In this document: positions 1 through 17,110 of the stretch, piece after piece
Layout: the number at the start of each line of letters is the position of its first letter
Position numbering within the stretch: position 1 is the first letter of the stretch
Assembly: GCA_030737835.1 (NCBI GenBank)
Contig: CM060849.1
Span: forward strand, 26,470,311 to 26,534,310
Direction: 5' to 3'
Source of the DNA: Acorus gramineus
Taxonomy: Eukaryota; Streptophyta; Magnoliopsida; Acorales; Acoraceae
DNA length: 64,000 nucleotides
Translations under genes and position numbers: made by a program
The notes under the pieces: generated by a model
The model's database searches: none
Seen by the model: the letters and a program-made list of their open reading frames with translations, nothing else
What the model was told of the DNA's origin: nothing

Positions 1-207
1 AAAACCGCGTTGAAAAAATAAAAAAAAAGCGAGTCCGAAGGGGAGGCTCTCTTCAACTCTTCATCTCTCTTTCAGGTTCTTCAGTCTTTCATCAAATCTG
101 TTTTTGTTTTTTTGTCTATCTCTCTTTCGATCGATCTGTTGATCTGTTTAGCCGATCTAGGGTTTCCAGGGGTCCGATTTGGGTTCGCGTTTCGTCTGTT
201 TCTCGAC
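1..207 (+). promoter_or_regulatory. 5' leader of the UBC gene
   Basis: CT-rich sequence precedes the ATG, with runs such as TCTCTCTTTCGATCGATCTG. This is typical of a plant 5'UTR. The core promoter probably lies before the window start. No TATA box is evident within the 207 bases shown. Confidence 0.5.
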
Positions 208-6608
<6,401 letters not shown>

Positions 6609-6860
6609 AAAAATGTCTCAGAATTAATCAGATGTGCTTGGGGGCTTCTCTTTTCCTTGTTTTATAAGTTCGTCCTTCTGTTCTTTCGGTTCATGTATGA
6701 ATTATTTTGATCAATCCATCTTCGTGAAAAGGGGAAGGTTTGCTTTTGATTGTTTGCCTGGAATTTGGTCTTTCAAACCCCATCTGTTTCTATTGTGTGA
6801 GATGAACTTGAATGTTCGTCTAAATTGTAAAAAAAAGGTGATTATGTGATGTGTTCTTGT
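6609..6860 (+). other. Probable 3'UTR of the UBC gene
   Basis: T-rich sequence follows the stop at 6608, with a short A run near 6829. No other gene begins here. The poly(A) site cannot be fixed from sequence. Confidence 0.4.
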
Positions 6861-7890
6861 TTTTCTATTCTTCTATTCAAGCTTATTAGTTTCTTATTTG
6901 AATCCGCGTTGGCTATAGCTTTTCTACTATTAGTAGTGGTCGTCTGTCCATGGATATAAGGGACTTTGTATTAAAAAAAATAATGATTTTGTTCAAGCTA
7001 TAGGGCTTTATTAGTAATCAAAGAATAATATAGTTGTAATCAAATGATGTTCTAATGATCTTTCATGTGTATCAGATACACAAGCATGTTAACAATATTA
7101 CTGATCAATGGATAATATAGTTGTAATCGAAGGATGTTCTAATGAGCTGTTTTTATATATCAGATAGACAGTAATGTTATTTGATAACTATTCTAATGAT
7201 CTGTTCTCATGCATCAGCCATTTTTTTCTGAAGATATTTTACGTACATGTGCATCTGAATCCTTTAAATGATCTGAGAAGTGCAAGCATTGTGCTAATCA
7301 AGGGGTGCAGTTTGCAGCTTCTTATTGTTTCACTTTTTCTTGTTTGAAGAGTCCAGTGTTTCACAGGAACCTCATTGAAGGATCTACCTCTCAGGACTGT
7401 AATTCAGGTATCCAAACCATCGTGCTTTGTTCCTTTTTTTTCATGAGTGATCGTCTTGATCTGTCCACAATGTGATAACTGCAGATGCTGAACACTTGAA
7501 TTATGGTCCTCTTCACTGAAAGCTTTGATGTCCATTTCTCCACATGACAGCATGATGGGGGTGCTTTCTCTTCCTTTTTCCATCTCTCCTTCCACAGCAG
7601 TCTTCAGTCTTTATTCTTTATTTGATTACCTTTTGAGCCTTCTTATTTTCTTCATTTGAGGGAATGATAGTTTCTCAAACATAAACTCTCTAAACTCTTT
7701 AAAATGATATAGAAGTTTATTTTTATCTATTGGCATATATAAATCATAAGGCAATTTCCAGCTCCCCCCCCTCCAGAATAGTTATCGGAGCTTATAGCTA
7801 TTGCAAAACAAACAGGGGGGAGAGAAACTGGGGCTAAATGAATAACTCTCATACATTTAGTTCAAGTTTTCTTCTCTTTTTGCTTGTTTT
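6861..7890. other. Intergenic, no gene seen
   Basis: AT-rich sequence without a supportable ORF. A phrase near 7020-7060 (AATAATATAGTTGTAATC followed by GATGTTCTAATGATC) recurs at about 7112-7150, a weak tandem duplication of about 95 bp. No RNA gene or mobile-element end was recognised. Confidence 0.4.
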
Positions 7891-7899
7891 TGTCCATCC

Positions 7900-8590
7900 A
7901 ATGAACTGATCCTTTGGAAGACCACTACTTTGCTTTCTCATCAAGTTCAATTGATTAGATGGTTGTGTATGTGAGTCAAATAATATTGATACATAAGGAG
8001 CATAAAAAAGGTGTTCACCTTTCTCTTCCTTGTGTTGCTACTATCATAGATTTTGTTACACGCATGACCTTTTCAAAATCCAGAAACTATCATGGCTATC
8101 TTTCATAGAATTGGAAGACTTTTTGTCCCTCAATTTTTGTATCACTTAAACAGGTCCTATCCCCTATTGTTAAAGGGTGTAAGAGAGTCATCATAACAGT
8201 GTTTCACATGCAATCTTATTTTATGTTAATTTTTTTTCGTTTGTGTTTTATGTGGCTATAGGTCTGAGTGACATCAGATTTTCACAGGTTTGGGGCCTTT
8301 TTTTTTTCTTTTTTTGTGTAAGGAAAGTTTTGGGGCCTAGTTGTTACTATAATCTGATAGGGAGAACTCATGTCAATATTGAAACTGTTTAGCTGCCTTT
8401 TGGGAGCTCTTATAACCTTTTGAGCTGGTGATTGACCTTCAGTTTCCCACATCTTTTGAGCTGACAAGTGTCAAAGCAGATTTTGTTTCATTACAGTCCC
8501 TAAACCATGTCTTATAGGGTACTATTTTTTGGGGGATTTAGACTTTTGAAGACTATTTAAAAGAGCTGACATGTCATTATTTTCTTATTA
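7900..8590 (+). repeat. Segmental duplication, copy A (compact)
   Basis: This stretch is repeated, diverged and interrupted, at about 10020-14395. Shared phrases include AAAAAGGTGTTCACCTTTCT (8006), CACGCATGACCTTTTCAAAA (8060), AGAAACTATCATGRCTAT, TGTTTAGCTGCCTTTTGG (8386) and CTAAACCATGTCTTRTAGGG (8500). Copy A lacks the insertions of copy B and so shows the pre-insertion arrangement, including CCCCTATTGTTAAAGGG at 8161, the empty site of the hAT insertion at 10262. No ORF is conserved between the copies, so this looks like noncoding DNA or an old unrecognised element. Confidence 0.8.
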
Positions 8591-8649
8591 GTTTTCTTTG
8601 TTTATGTGTGTTTTGTGTGTATTTTCATAATACAAGTTAAAATACATGC

Positions 8650-8777
8650 CGCAGACTCCTGGTGGAGTGGTCGAGATGTATCCTCCCTAAAAGGGAGGTC
8701 GTGGGTTCGAACCCGCTTTTATCCACCAAAAAAAAAAAAAAAAAAGGGGCGGGTTTGACCCGCCTTTACCCTCTCTA
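8650..8777 (+). mobile_element. tRNA-derived SINE-like insertion with perfect 16-bp TSD
   Basis: The 16-bp sequence AAGTTAAAATACATGC is present at 8634-8649 and again at 8778-8793. The 128 bp between contain a tRNA-like head: acceptor GGTGGA (from 8661) pairs with TCCACC; there is an A-box-like GTGGTCGAGA, an anticodon-stem-like CCTCC/GGAGG pair and a perfect B box (GGTTCGAACCC). An A tract of about 19 follows directly. Unusually the A tract is not the end: a hairpin GGCGGGT-TTG-ACCCGCC (8748-8764) and a pyrimidine-rich end TTTACCCTCTCT follow before the second TSD. The identical TSD implies recent insertion. It could also be a retroposed tRNA pseudogene, but the extra 3' segment inside the TSD favours a SINE family. 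Confidence 0.75.
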
Positions 8778-8850
8778 AAGTTAAAATACATGCTTTAAGT
8801 CTATGGGTAATGTTTTAATGAGTCATATTTTTAGTCAAATTTAACAAAAA

Positions 8851-9661
8851 GAGCGCGATTATCGTCACCTCACAAGTTATCCTACCCATCCTATAAAAAA
8901 ATTGATTTATCTCGTATCTAATCCACCCCACGAGTTTGACATAGACGATGTATTCTGTATTTAAGATTGTTCGACATAGATTATGTCGATCGGTAATCAG
9001 AAACCTTATTTTCAGTTTGACATAGATGATGTCTTCTATATTTAAGGTGGTTCGACATGGATTATGTCGATCGTGAATGATAATATATGTATGATGTAAT
9101 AATTTTTTTTAATCTACTTTAATACGCATGTATATGATAACATATATTCATTTAAGTGTAGGACGATTGTTTTTTGCTGTGTCGTTAACCGACAAAAATA
9201 TTGAAGGGCTAGAATGTATTGAACGAATCAGTGACCTTCATGAATAAAGTAAAGCAAAGTAATATGTGGTATTGGTTATAACATATCAATCACAAATAAT
9301 GTGTTTCACTTTTATTTTCTAGATTCATGAGATAAGCATGCTGGTGATTGTCTCTGTTTGACATGATCCATGTCGAACCAACTTAAACACATAAAACATC
9401 ATCTATGTCGAACGGAAACGGACTAAGGTTTTTAGTTTTCGATCGACATGATTTATGTCGAACCATCTTAAATAAAGAAGACATCGTCTATGTCGAATTG
9501 GAATTAAAATGTGACTAACCCAACGACATGATCCATGTCGAACAATTTTAATCACAGAAGATATTGTCTATGTTGAACTTGTGGGATGAGTTAGATATCA
9601 TATTTTTATTTAAATAAATGGGATGGATATGATAAGTACTGGGGTGGCTATAATTGCGCCC
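8851..9661. mobile_element. Non-autonomous MULE-like foldback element
   Basis: A perfect 9-bp duplication TAACAAAAA flanks the element (8842-8850 and 9662-9670). The ends are inverted: GAGCGCGATTATCGTCACC on the left and the reverse complement of GGGCGCAATTATAGCCACC on the right. Inside, the left arm has two and the right arm three repeats of a roughly 85-bp unit. Each unit holds a TTTGACATAGATGATGT-like word and a near-palindromic TTCGACATGGATTATGTCGA. The arms can therefore pair over much of the element. No transposase ORF is present. The 9-bp TSD and long arms fit Mutator-like MITEs or foldbacks. Confidence 0.88.
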
Positions 9662-9671
9662 TAACAAAAAT

Positions 9672-10019
9672 AGTGCTGGTTGTAGCAACACTTGTTACGC
9701 CTTCCCCTGACCCATTTGGTTGTGATCAGTTTATAAATATTTAATCTTGGATAACTAAAATTCATTATCCAAAGAAATGGAGTTTGGATTACTTTATACA
9801 GGTAATCCATGAATCTTCTCGTGTATTCTCTCTCCATGTATTCTACTTTTTATTCATTGTATAACTAAAAATAGCCTTTTATATTCCTGTTCCAACAAAT
9901 AGCTATTCCCATTCTACCTTGTTCCCATTCCCAAACCAAACAAGAACAACTCCATGATATCCAATGCATTTGTAAAGTTTCAAGAGAGAAGAGACACATA
10001 ATAAGGATTTCGAAAAGTT
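9672..10019. other. Intergenic, nothing recognised
   Basis: AT-rich sequence between the MULE-like element and copy B of the duplication. No ORF, RNA gene or inverted ends were seen. Confidence 0.35.
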
Positions 10020-10261
10020 ATTTATTTGAACTACTTTGCCTTCTCATCAAGTTCACTTGAAATGTGTCAAATAATATTAGTACATTTGAAGGATAAAAAG
10101 GTGTTCACCTTTCTTTCCCTTGTTGCCACTATCATAGGTTTTGTTCCACGCATGACCTTTTTCAAAATCTAGAAACTATCATGACTATGTTTTGTAGAAT
10201 TTGGAATTTTTTTTTGTCCCACAATTTTTATAACACTTAAAAACATGCCCTTTCCTCTATT

Positions 10262-11018
10262 CAGGGTCGACCCCTGAGCATAGACAACCAAGACAGTCGT
10301 CTAGGGCCCCCATTTTAAGAGGGCCTACAAATTTCTAAATAAAAAAGTTTTTCAGTCCTTATTTTATTGGGATTTCTCATACTAATTTTAAAATTCTTTT
10401 ATTTATTATTTGATTTGTAAAAAGAAAAAAATCAACACATTTCATATTTATTTTTATAATTTTTTTTTTGTATTTTTGTATTTTATTGATTGTTTTTAAA
10501 TTTTAATTGAATTTTTTTTTTCATTCCCTACTTTATTGGGATTATTTGGATAATTTAATATTTATTTTAAAACCTATCCATATCTTTTTTTCATTTGTTG
10601 GTTTTGTTTCATCACATGTTATTTTCTATTTTTATTCATTTTTTATTTTTATGTTATTCAGTTTTGCATTTATTTTAACTCCTATGATTTTTCCTCCCTA
10701 CGAGGTTTTTCTTTTTAATTTACTCTTTTTTTTTTTTTGTCATCATTTGTCTCTATTTTTCAGGGATTTTGTTTTATTTGTATTTGATACAAAGAAAAAA
10801 ATTCATAATAGATTATACTTTTTATATTTGTTTTTATCATTTAGTCTTTTTTTTTTCAAACTTTACATTATTTTATTTTTTTATTTTGTTGGGATTAGGT
10901 TTTGTTAGATTTAATTGTATAAAAAAAAATAAAATTATTTTTATTTTGTTAATAAGGGCCCATTTTATGAGTCCGCCTAGGCATCTCATTTAGCTAATAT
11001 CAGGCCGGGCCGGCCCTG
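10262..11018. mobile_element. Non-autonomous hAT element
   Basis: The left end CAGGGTCGACCCCTGA and right end (reverse complement CAGGGCCGGCCCGGCCTGA) are typical hAT terminal repeats. The 8-bp flanks CCTCTATT (10254-10261) and CATCTATT (11019-11026) match at 7 of 8 positions. Copy A of the duplication has an uninterrupted CCCCTATTGTTAA at the equivalent point, which supports the insertion. The interior is T-rich with no transposase; the open frame across 10507-10908 is low-complexity. Confidence 0.85.
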
Positions 11019-11089
11019 CATCTATTGTTAAGGGGGTGATATATAATCAGGACAACATAATAGTGTTTCACATGTGATCTTATTATTTT

Positions 11090-12540
11090 ACACCACTGAT
11101 ACACAGTCATTCTTTGAGTGTATAATGAGAGTATATACTTTATTAAAAAAAATATACATTCAGTACATCTGAATATGCATATCATTTTTGTGACAATATG
11201 TAATAATTTTTGAAACAATGGCAGCAGAGAGAGAAAAAAACAAAAACACGAGTCCACGAGGCAAAAGCCAAAAGAAAAATAATATTTTATTTAATAATGA
11301 TTTTTAAGCCTTAAATGTTAGGTCCCATCAAAGCTCAATGAGTTCGCACATGTACAATACCCATTATATCGTTGTATTATATTTTTGCTATTATTGCTCC
11401 CCATATTTTGAGGAGGTGGTTATTAGAATGATTGTATCATTGTTCATTAAATTTTTTCTTGTGTGATTTTTTCAATTGAAAATCAATTGACGGTGAGTTT
11501 GAAAAAATCAATTGACGATCAATTTTTTTTTTTTATTATGGGTTTTGGAAGTTATGTGGATAAAGATTGAGAGTTTAGAATGACAGATTTTATGATCTTA
11601 GTAGGTAAAAAAATTGGATTTTATTTTTGGAGTTTTAATGAAAAGCTTTGTTTGACAATTTTTTTTTGTCAAAATAAGATATATTAGGTTTCGGTTCTTC
11701 TGATTCAGTTTTGACTCTTTGGATTTTCTGATTTTGATTATATTTTTTAGCTTTGTTTGACATGTATTGAATCTGAATTTCATTTTAAATTTAGATACAT
11801 GGCGTGTATCTTGATATACTTGTATTATTGTGTACCAAGTATGATCTATACAATCGTTTATGATTGTGTGTTTTGTGTATAATTATGCATAATGTGTCAT
11901 TCATCATATTTTTTAGCTTTGTATCAGCATTATTTGACTAATTCAGATTCAAGATTTTTCAAATACAGTGTACATTCATTTGTATAGAATGCGTATTTGT
12001 TAATTCAAATTCCAGATACACCTGTATCTGAATTTGAATTCCAGCCCATTTTTTAAATGTATTTGTTAATTCAAATTCCAAATACACTTGTATCTGAATT
12101 TAAATTTCAGCCCATTTTTTAAGGTAATTTTTATTTTTATGGTTGATGTTCTTTTTTTTTTCACGAGGCAGTGATGGTGTTTCAGATACAATCGACCTGT
12201 TTATTTCGCAAAAAAAAAAAGCGATGATGAAGTATCAATTGTGGGAACAAATCTGTCATTTTTTTAGTTCGTATGGTTTCACCCAAATCGGAACCCTAAA
12301 ATTCAAATTTTTTGAAAACATGTTAGGTCTTAATGGTGCCACCCTTTGTGGGATTCAGTTACAATAGTTAGTTGGAATTAATTTTTAAAATTATAAGAAG
12401 GGTAGTCTTGTCATTGTCATTTTTGGTAATTAGAAAAAGTTAAATAGGGAACCAATGGGAGAGTGCCACCTATTGGGGCTCACAAATGGGGCTTAATTTC
12501 TGAGGCCCAGATAGCAGTTTTATTTGTTCAAAAGTTAATC
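11090..12540. other. AT-rich filler within copy B
   Basis: No gene was found. It contains scattered short repeats such as CAATTGACG (11486, 11510) and the tandem palindromic repeat listed separately at 11993-12122. It probably represents one or more decayed elements whose borders I could not find. Confidence 0.4.
11993..12122. repeat. Two tandem ~65-bp units, each an imperfect palindrome
   Basis: GTATTTGTTAATTCAAATTC starts at 11993 and again at 12059. Each unit continues to CAGCCCATTTTTTAA. Within each, the arms AATTCAAATTCCAGATACA and TGTATCTGAATTTGAATT are inverted. The two units differ at only a few bases. Confidence 0.8.
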
Positions 12541-12553
12541 ATACAAAAAATAG

Positions 12554-12672
12554 GGGATCGGGTTAGGTCCAACGCGTCGTTCACTGTCCAATTTTATTTT
12601 GAAGAAGATCAGACGGCCAAGAACGCATTGGACAATCAAATTGTCTAACTCCTGTTGGACCTAACCCGATCC
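12554..12672. mobile_element. MITE, GGGAYCGGGTTAGGTCCAAC family, copy 1
   Basis: This is a 119-bp element with near-perfect inverted ends: GGGATCGGGTTAGGTCCAAC, and GTTGGACCTAACCCGATCCC on the right. The 9-bp duplication AAAAAATAG is exact (12545-12553 and 12673-12681). The 9-bp TSD suggests a Mutator-like family. Related copies lie at 28568-28861 and 61849-62101. Confidence 0.9.
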
Positions 12673-13116
12673 CAAAAAATAGTGATACTTCTTTTATAGA
12701 TCACTTATATTAAATATAAACTCTTCTAGGAATTGTAAAGACATTATTAATGGCATAATTATAAGTAGCATATATTAAATACATTATTGAAAATAGGAAA
12801 GATGCACTCTTAATGAAAATTATTCAAATTTACTAAAAGTTATCGTTATGACTTTAAATTAAGAACTTAATTAAGATCCTAAAATTTAAAATTCACATTC
12901 AATAATAAAGAGTGATCGTTATGACTTTAAATTAAGAAATTACCAAAAATAGCTATACCATAGATGGTAAGTCTTTGAAAGTGTCTTGGGAATACCGTAT
13001 TGAATGAATTTCTTTATTTTCTTATTGCATTGAGTGGATTTCTTTATTTTTCTTTCTTAGCAAATCTTTTGCAATTTGTTCTACATCAATCGTTTACTTC
13101 AAATCAAACATGTTGG

Positions 13117-13760
13117 CTGGGCTCTTTTATTAAGCAACTCAGGCAATTCTTAAGGCCTTCAGATGTATAAAAATCTCTAAATTATTTTTATTTATAAGTA
13201 GGTCCAGATATTGATCAATGATAATTTAACACATTGTAAAAAAATATTTTTTTAAAAAAAACTAATAAATATTTTGATATGGTTAAAAAATAACCAATAA
13301 AAAATTAACAACATTTTATGATACCTAAAAAATAAAAAAAAATAAAATAAAAATTACATGACCAATATGATTTAAATACCTTTTTGAATCCAAAAAAGAT
13401 GGGATATAGAATGGTGAAGCCTAAAAAGGTGTCTTTTTTACACCATCTTCTTTTCTTCTTTTCAATCTTTCTTCTTTATTTAAAAAAATCCCTTCTTCTC
13501 ACTCTATTTATTTTTTATATAAATAAAACCTCTATAGACTTCATATTTGTTGTAGACACGAAAAAAAATTATATGATGTGGACAACAAAGAATGATGTTT
13601 ACTTTTATTTGAAAAAAAATCTAAATATAAAAACTTAATTAGTAATTTTACATCCCAGAAGGCTAAAAAAATGATATTTAAATAAAAAAATTAATAGTTT
13701 AAAATTTAAATAAATATTATGTAATTGCCTTAGACCTTGTAACATTTCGAGCCGGCCCTG
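13117..13760. mobile_element. Decayed hAT element
   Basis: The 8-bp sequence CATGTTGG is present at 13109-13116 and 13761-13768. The right end GAGCCGGCCCTG is a standard hAT end (CAGGGCCGGCTC inverted). The left end CTGGGCTC is a decayed version of it. A second shared word (AGGCAATTCTTAAGGCC on the left, TAATTGCCTTAGACC on the right) extends the inverted homology. The interior is AT-rich and non-coding. The right end resembles that of the hAT copy at 10262-11018. Confidence 0.75.
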
Positions 13761-13886
13761 CATGTTGGCAAGCAAAAAAATTACACACAGGATGAATTCT
13801 CTTTTTTTTGTTTTTTTGTTTCTAGGTGAGAGTGACAATTGTTTTTCCAAAGATTTGGGGCCTAACTTTGTTTCTATAATGTGGTA

Positions 13887-14164
13887 GAGTGCTGTTACAC
13901 TCAGTTTTTTTTTCAGTCCAAAACACAGTCCTATATACCACATTAGAAATCCAGTGAAGTATATACCGAGTTAGATGTTGTATATACCACATTAAATATT
14001 TTCTTACACTTACTAAAAATGGGTTCATTTAACTCGAAATGAAGCGATATGCACTTTTTATCAAAACATATATCTCATTAGATGATGTTTATTATATTTA
14101 AAAAAATAAAAATATGTGAGGTCTGTGTTTTGATTGATGAGTGTGATTGAGTTTAACATTTTCC
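13887..14164 (+). mobile_element. 278-bp MITE family, copy 1
   Basis: The element is flanked by AATGTGGTA at 13878-13886 and 14165-14173. It begins GAGTGCTGTTACACTCAG and ends with the inverse of GGAAAATGTTAAACTCAATC, so the ends share GTTAMACTCA. Copy A of the duplication has no insert here. A full-length inverted relative is at 42975-43252 and a partial one at about 22048-22240. Confidence 0.85.
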
Positions 14165-14395
14165 AATGTGGTAGGAAGTACTTGTGTCTATTGAAACCAA
14201 CTGTTTAGCTGCCTTTTGGTTACTCATAAACTTTTGGGCTGGTGTGGGCCTTCAGTTTCCCACCTCTCTTGAGTTGACATGTGTGAAAGCAGGTTTTGTT
14301 AGTTTCATTACAGGTCCTAAACCATGTCTTGTAGGGTACTTTTCTTGGGGGGCTTGGACTTTGGATATCATCTAAAAGAGTTGACATAATGGAAA

Positions 14396-16880
14396 ATGAT
14401 ACTATCAACCCAGTGTGTAGTCATGTTTGCAGTCTTTATCAAAAATTTTTAATAAAAAAAACATTTATTTATTTATAAAAAAATGAATTATATAATGAGA
14501 TACACTGGGTGAGAGGTGTAAACTAAAAAAAGAAACATATGAGAACCATAAAAATAACTGAATATTGAATTGTATGTATCTTTATCCACAGTAAATGTAT
14601 TGGACCATCAATGATAAATGTTTTGGACACCCCTGGAATCTAATTGGTGTTTATTTTGTGGAAGAGACCTACTCAATTTTTTTGGAATATATATAATTTT
14701 GATAAGGATACATGTTAATTTTATGCATGAATTATAAACAATAAAATACACATGAAAATTGTGAATATATGACCATATCTAACATTATCCACACTAAATA
14801 TACACAACCATGAATGATACACAACTTTCAAATGCATGCTGTAGGCACTTCTGGATGCCATGAATATTTATTTCTGGAAACTCTGTTCTACATCATAATT
14901 GCATGTTCAGATTTCAGAATGACATTTTAAATGGGTCAACACTATGCCTCTAGTCCACATTTACACATCAAATTCCACCCCAGTTGTCTTCACAAGTTTC
15001 AATTTTTTTTTCTCAAGTACATCAGAAACCAGTGACTAAAAATCTCTAGAAACTCTCTTGTGGTACTTAAAAGTAAAAATAAAAATTTCCCTGCAGAGTC
15101 CAGATTCCAGAACAGTTAAAAACTATGATGCAAAAACATACACTGAAAACACTCATCTGTTCCCACTCTCCCCCTAATTAAGGCCCCCCTTGAAACTTAG
15201 GTGTTGCAGTTCCAAATTTAAATATAATTATTAAATATAATTAAATTATTAAATATAAAAGCTCTGCCCAACATGGGGACGCATGCTTTTGTTCTTATGT
15301 GGCAACTTATCTTTGTTTGGACTGAGAATCTCAGGAAGATATTTTTAATTTTTTAATTAGTATTAAATTTAATACAACCTATTCCATACGTGTGAAGTGG
15401 CACGTGTGGAGTCCATTTGTGTGCATGATTTAAAAAAAAAAAAAGCTGAGTGAATAATGCACACGAGTGGGAAACCTGAGCCCTGAAAATCAGGTCCCTA
15501 AAGTCCTTCATTATAATAAAATATATAATTTTCAAATACTTACAAACCCTTTGTTTTTAAATAAAATAAAATAAAAGCAAAGGCTGAACTCCCCACTAAG
15601 GATCCCAGTGGGTTGATGAGTTTGCCACGTGGACAAGTTTTTTTGTGCTTACTTGGATTTTTTTATATTAGAATTTTTATTTTAAAAGGGTCAACTGGTG
15701 CCCTTTTTTCCATGACTATGTATATCAAGCTTAATAGGGTACAATAATTTAAAAATAAAAAAAATCACTTAATACATTCAATTAGTGGAGACATGGCTGA
15801 TAATCATGGACCAGAATCCTAGTTTCACAAGACACACAAATATGGGGGACCAGCTGTTCATGAATTGGCCTGGTCTAGGTATCTCAGAAAGTTGTAACTA
15901 ATGTTGATTAAAATAAAGGACATCAATTTAAGCATGATCAAATGTTGTAGTTGAAACATAAGAGAATAAAAATTCACTCAAAATAATGAGCCTATTAATG
16001 GTGGTAGAATCATTATAGACTATCATCTCTAGATGTGTATAGCCTATTAGTTAAAAAAAAAAATTCAGGTGCTTTATGGGGTATATATATTCATCAATTA
16101 ATGTTAAATATCCATACAAAACTTTTTGATGACTAGAGAAACTATAATCTTTTATTCAATCTTGAATTGCACTAAAGGATTTTAAGCTCTGTTTCTATGG
16201 AATTGTTGGTTTATATTATATATATATTACATGTTGCATGTTGTAAATCTTCAAAATCCTTTTCATTTAATGCGGTTTTCTTTAATTAGGTTGATAAGTT
16301 TATTAATTTATGAAGTGTTAGATTTTGATTTATTTGACTACATTATAATAATTAGAGATTTTCAATTAACATTTTTTAAGTGGGTGACTGAGTTGGTGCA
16401 GGGGAGTGGGTCCACGATTCGGGCTTCAACAAAAAAAAATTGTTACACTATTTTTTCAATTCATTTCCAGCCGAGTTACATATAACACGTTAATCACATA
16501 CACGCACTGTAATGATATATATATATATATATATGTTAACAATTTATTGTATGTTTAATAAATATTTTTATATAATTCAAATATGTACTTTAATTTATAA
16601 AAAATTAGATTTTAAATTTTAATTTTAGAATCTGTTTTGAAAGTGCAATTGATAAGTCTACGTTGGAAAAAAAAACTGAGGGTCGGTAGAGAAACAATTT
16701 TTTGAAACTTTCCATACGCTAAAAACTTTTTTTTTATCTAAAAACTATTTTTTCAAAACATTATCTGGATCCGTTCAGATTCTTCGATGTATAATCTGTA
16801 AACGCAGATTTAAACGGAACTTTATTTAAAAAAAAGAAAATCAAAACGGACGCGCATTGTACTTGGAATTGAAGAGGAAA
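14396..16880. other. Intergenic, no gene; simple repeats
   Basis: AT-rich sequence. A small foldback has arms ACCCAGTGT/ACACTGGGT at 14408-14416 and 14502-14510. An (AT)10 microsatellite lies at 15 bases either side of 16525. No ORF with family resemblance was seen. Confidence 0.4.
16515..16534. repeat. (AT)10 microsatellite
   Basis: Uninterrupted alternation of A and T over 20 bases. Confidence 0.9.
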
Positions 16881-17110
16881 AGTCCGTATCAGGTTGCATT
16901 GTCACGTCGACTGACACGTGTCACTGATGGACGACCTTGATCTATTAAATGGTGAGTGGTGGGCGTTGGGTAGGGCCCACTGGGCCGGTCATTCGCTGCT
17001 TTTGATTCCCAAGACATGACCCCGTACAATCCGGTTTGTATTTGAAAGAGAGTTTTTTTTTTTAACGAACAACAAAAGAGATGGAGAAGGTGAGGCCGCC
17101 GTACGCACAT
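16881..17110. promoter_or_regulatory. GC-richer island with ACGT-core motifs
   Basis: This segment is markedly richer in GC than its flanks and contains GTCACGTCGACTGACACGTG, that is, CACGTC and ACACGTGT words of the ABRE/G-box type. No gene with a recognisable product starts here. It could be a distal regulatory patch or the relic of a promoter. Confidence 0.3.

Larger units (their letters stand above)
10020..14395 (+). repeat. Segmental duplication, copy B, split by insertions
   Basis: Homology to 7900-8590 appears in three blocks: about 10020-10261, 11019-11090 and about 13800-14395 (itself split at 13887-14164). The gaps are filled by a hAT element (10262-11018), about 2.7 kb of AT-rich DNA with further elements (about 11090-13800), and a 278-bp MITE (13887-14164). 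A unit of about 0.7 kb has thus grown to about 4.4 kb. Both copies have the same orientation. Confidence 0.8.

Noticed and set aside
8661-8730. Functional tRNA gene
   Set aside because: The head folds only partly as a tRNA: there is a mismatch at the seventh acceptor pair and a poor T-stem register. The A tract, extra tail and 16-bp TSD show a retroposed SINE-like unit.
10507-10993. Open frames of 133 and 74 codons
   Set aside because: They are Phe/Leu/Tyr-rich translations of T-rich hAT interior sequence, with no protein-like pattern.
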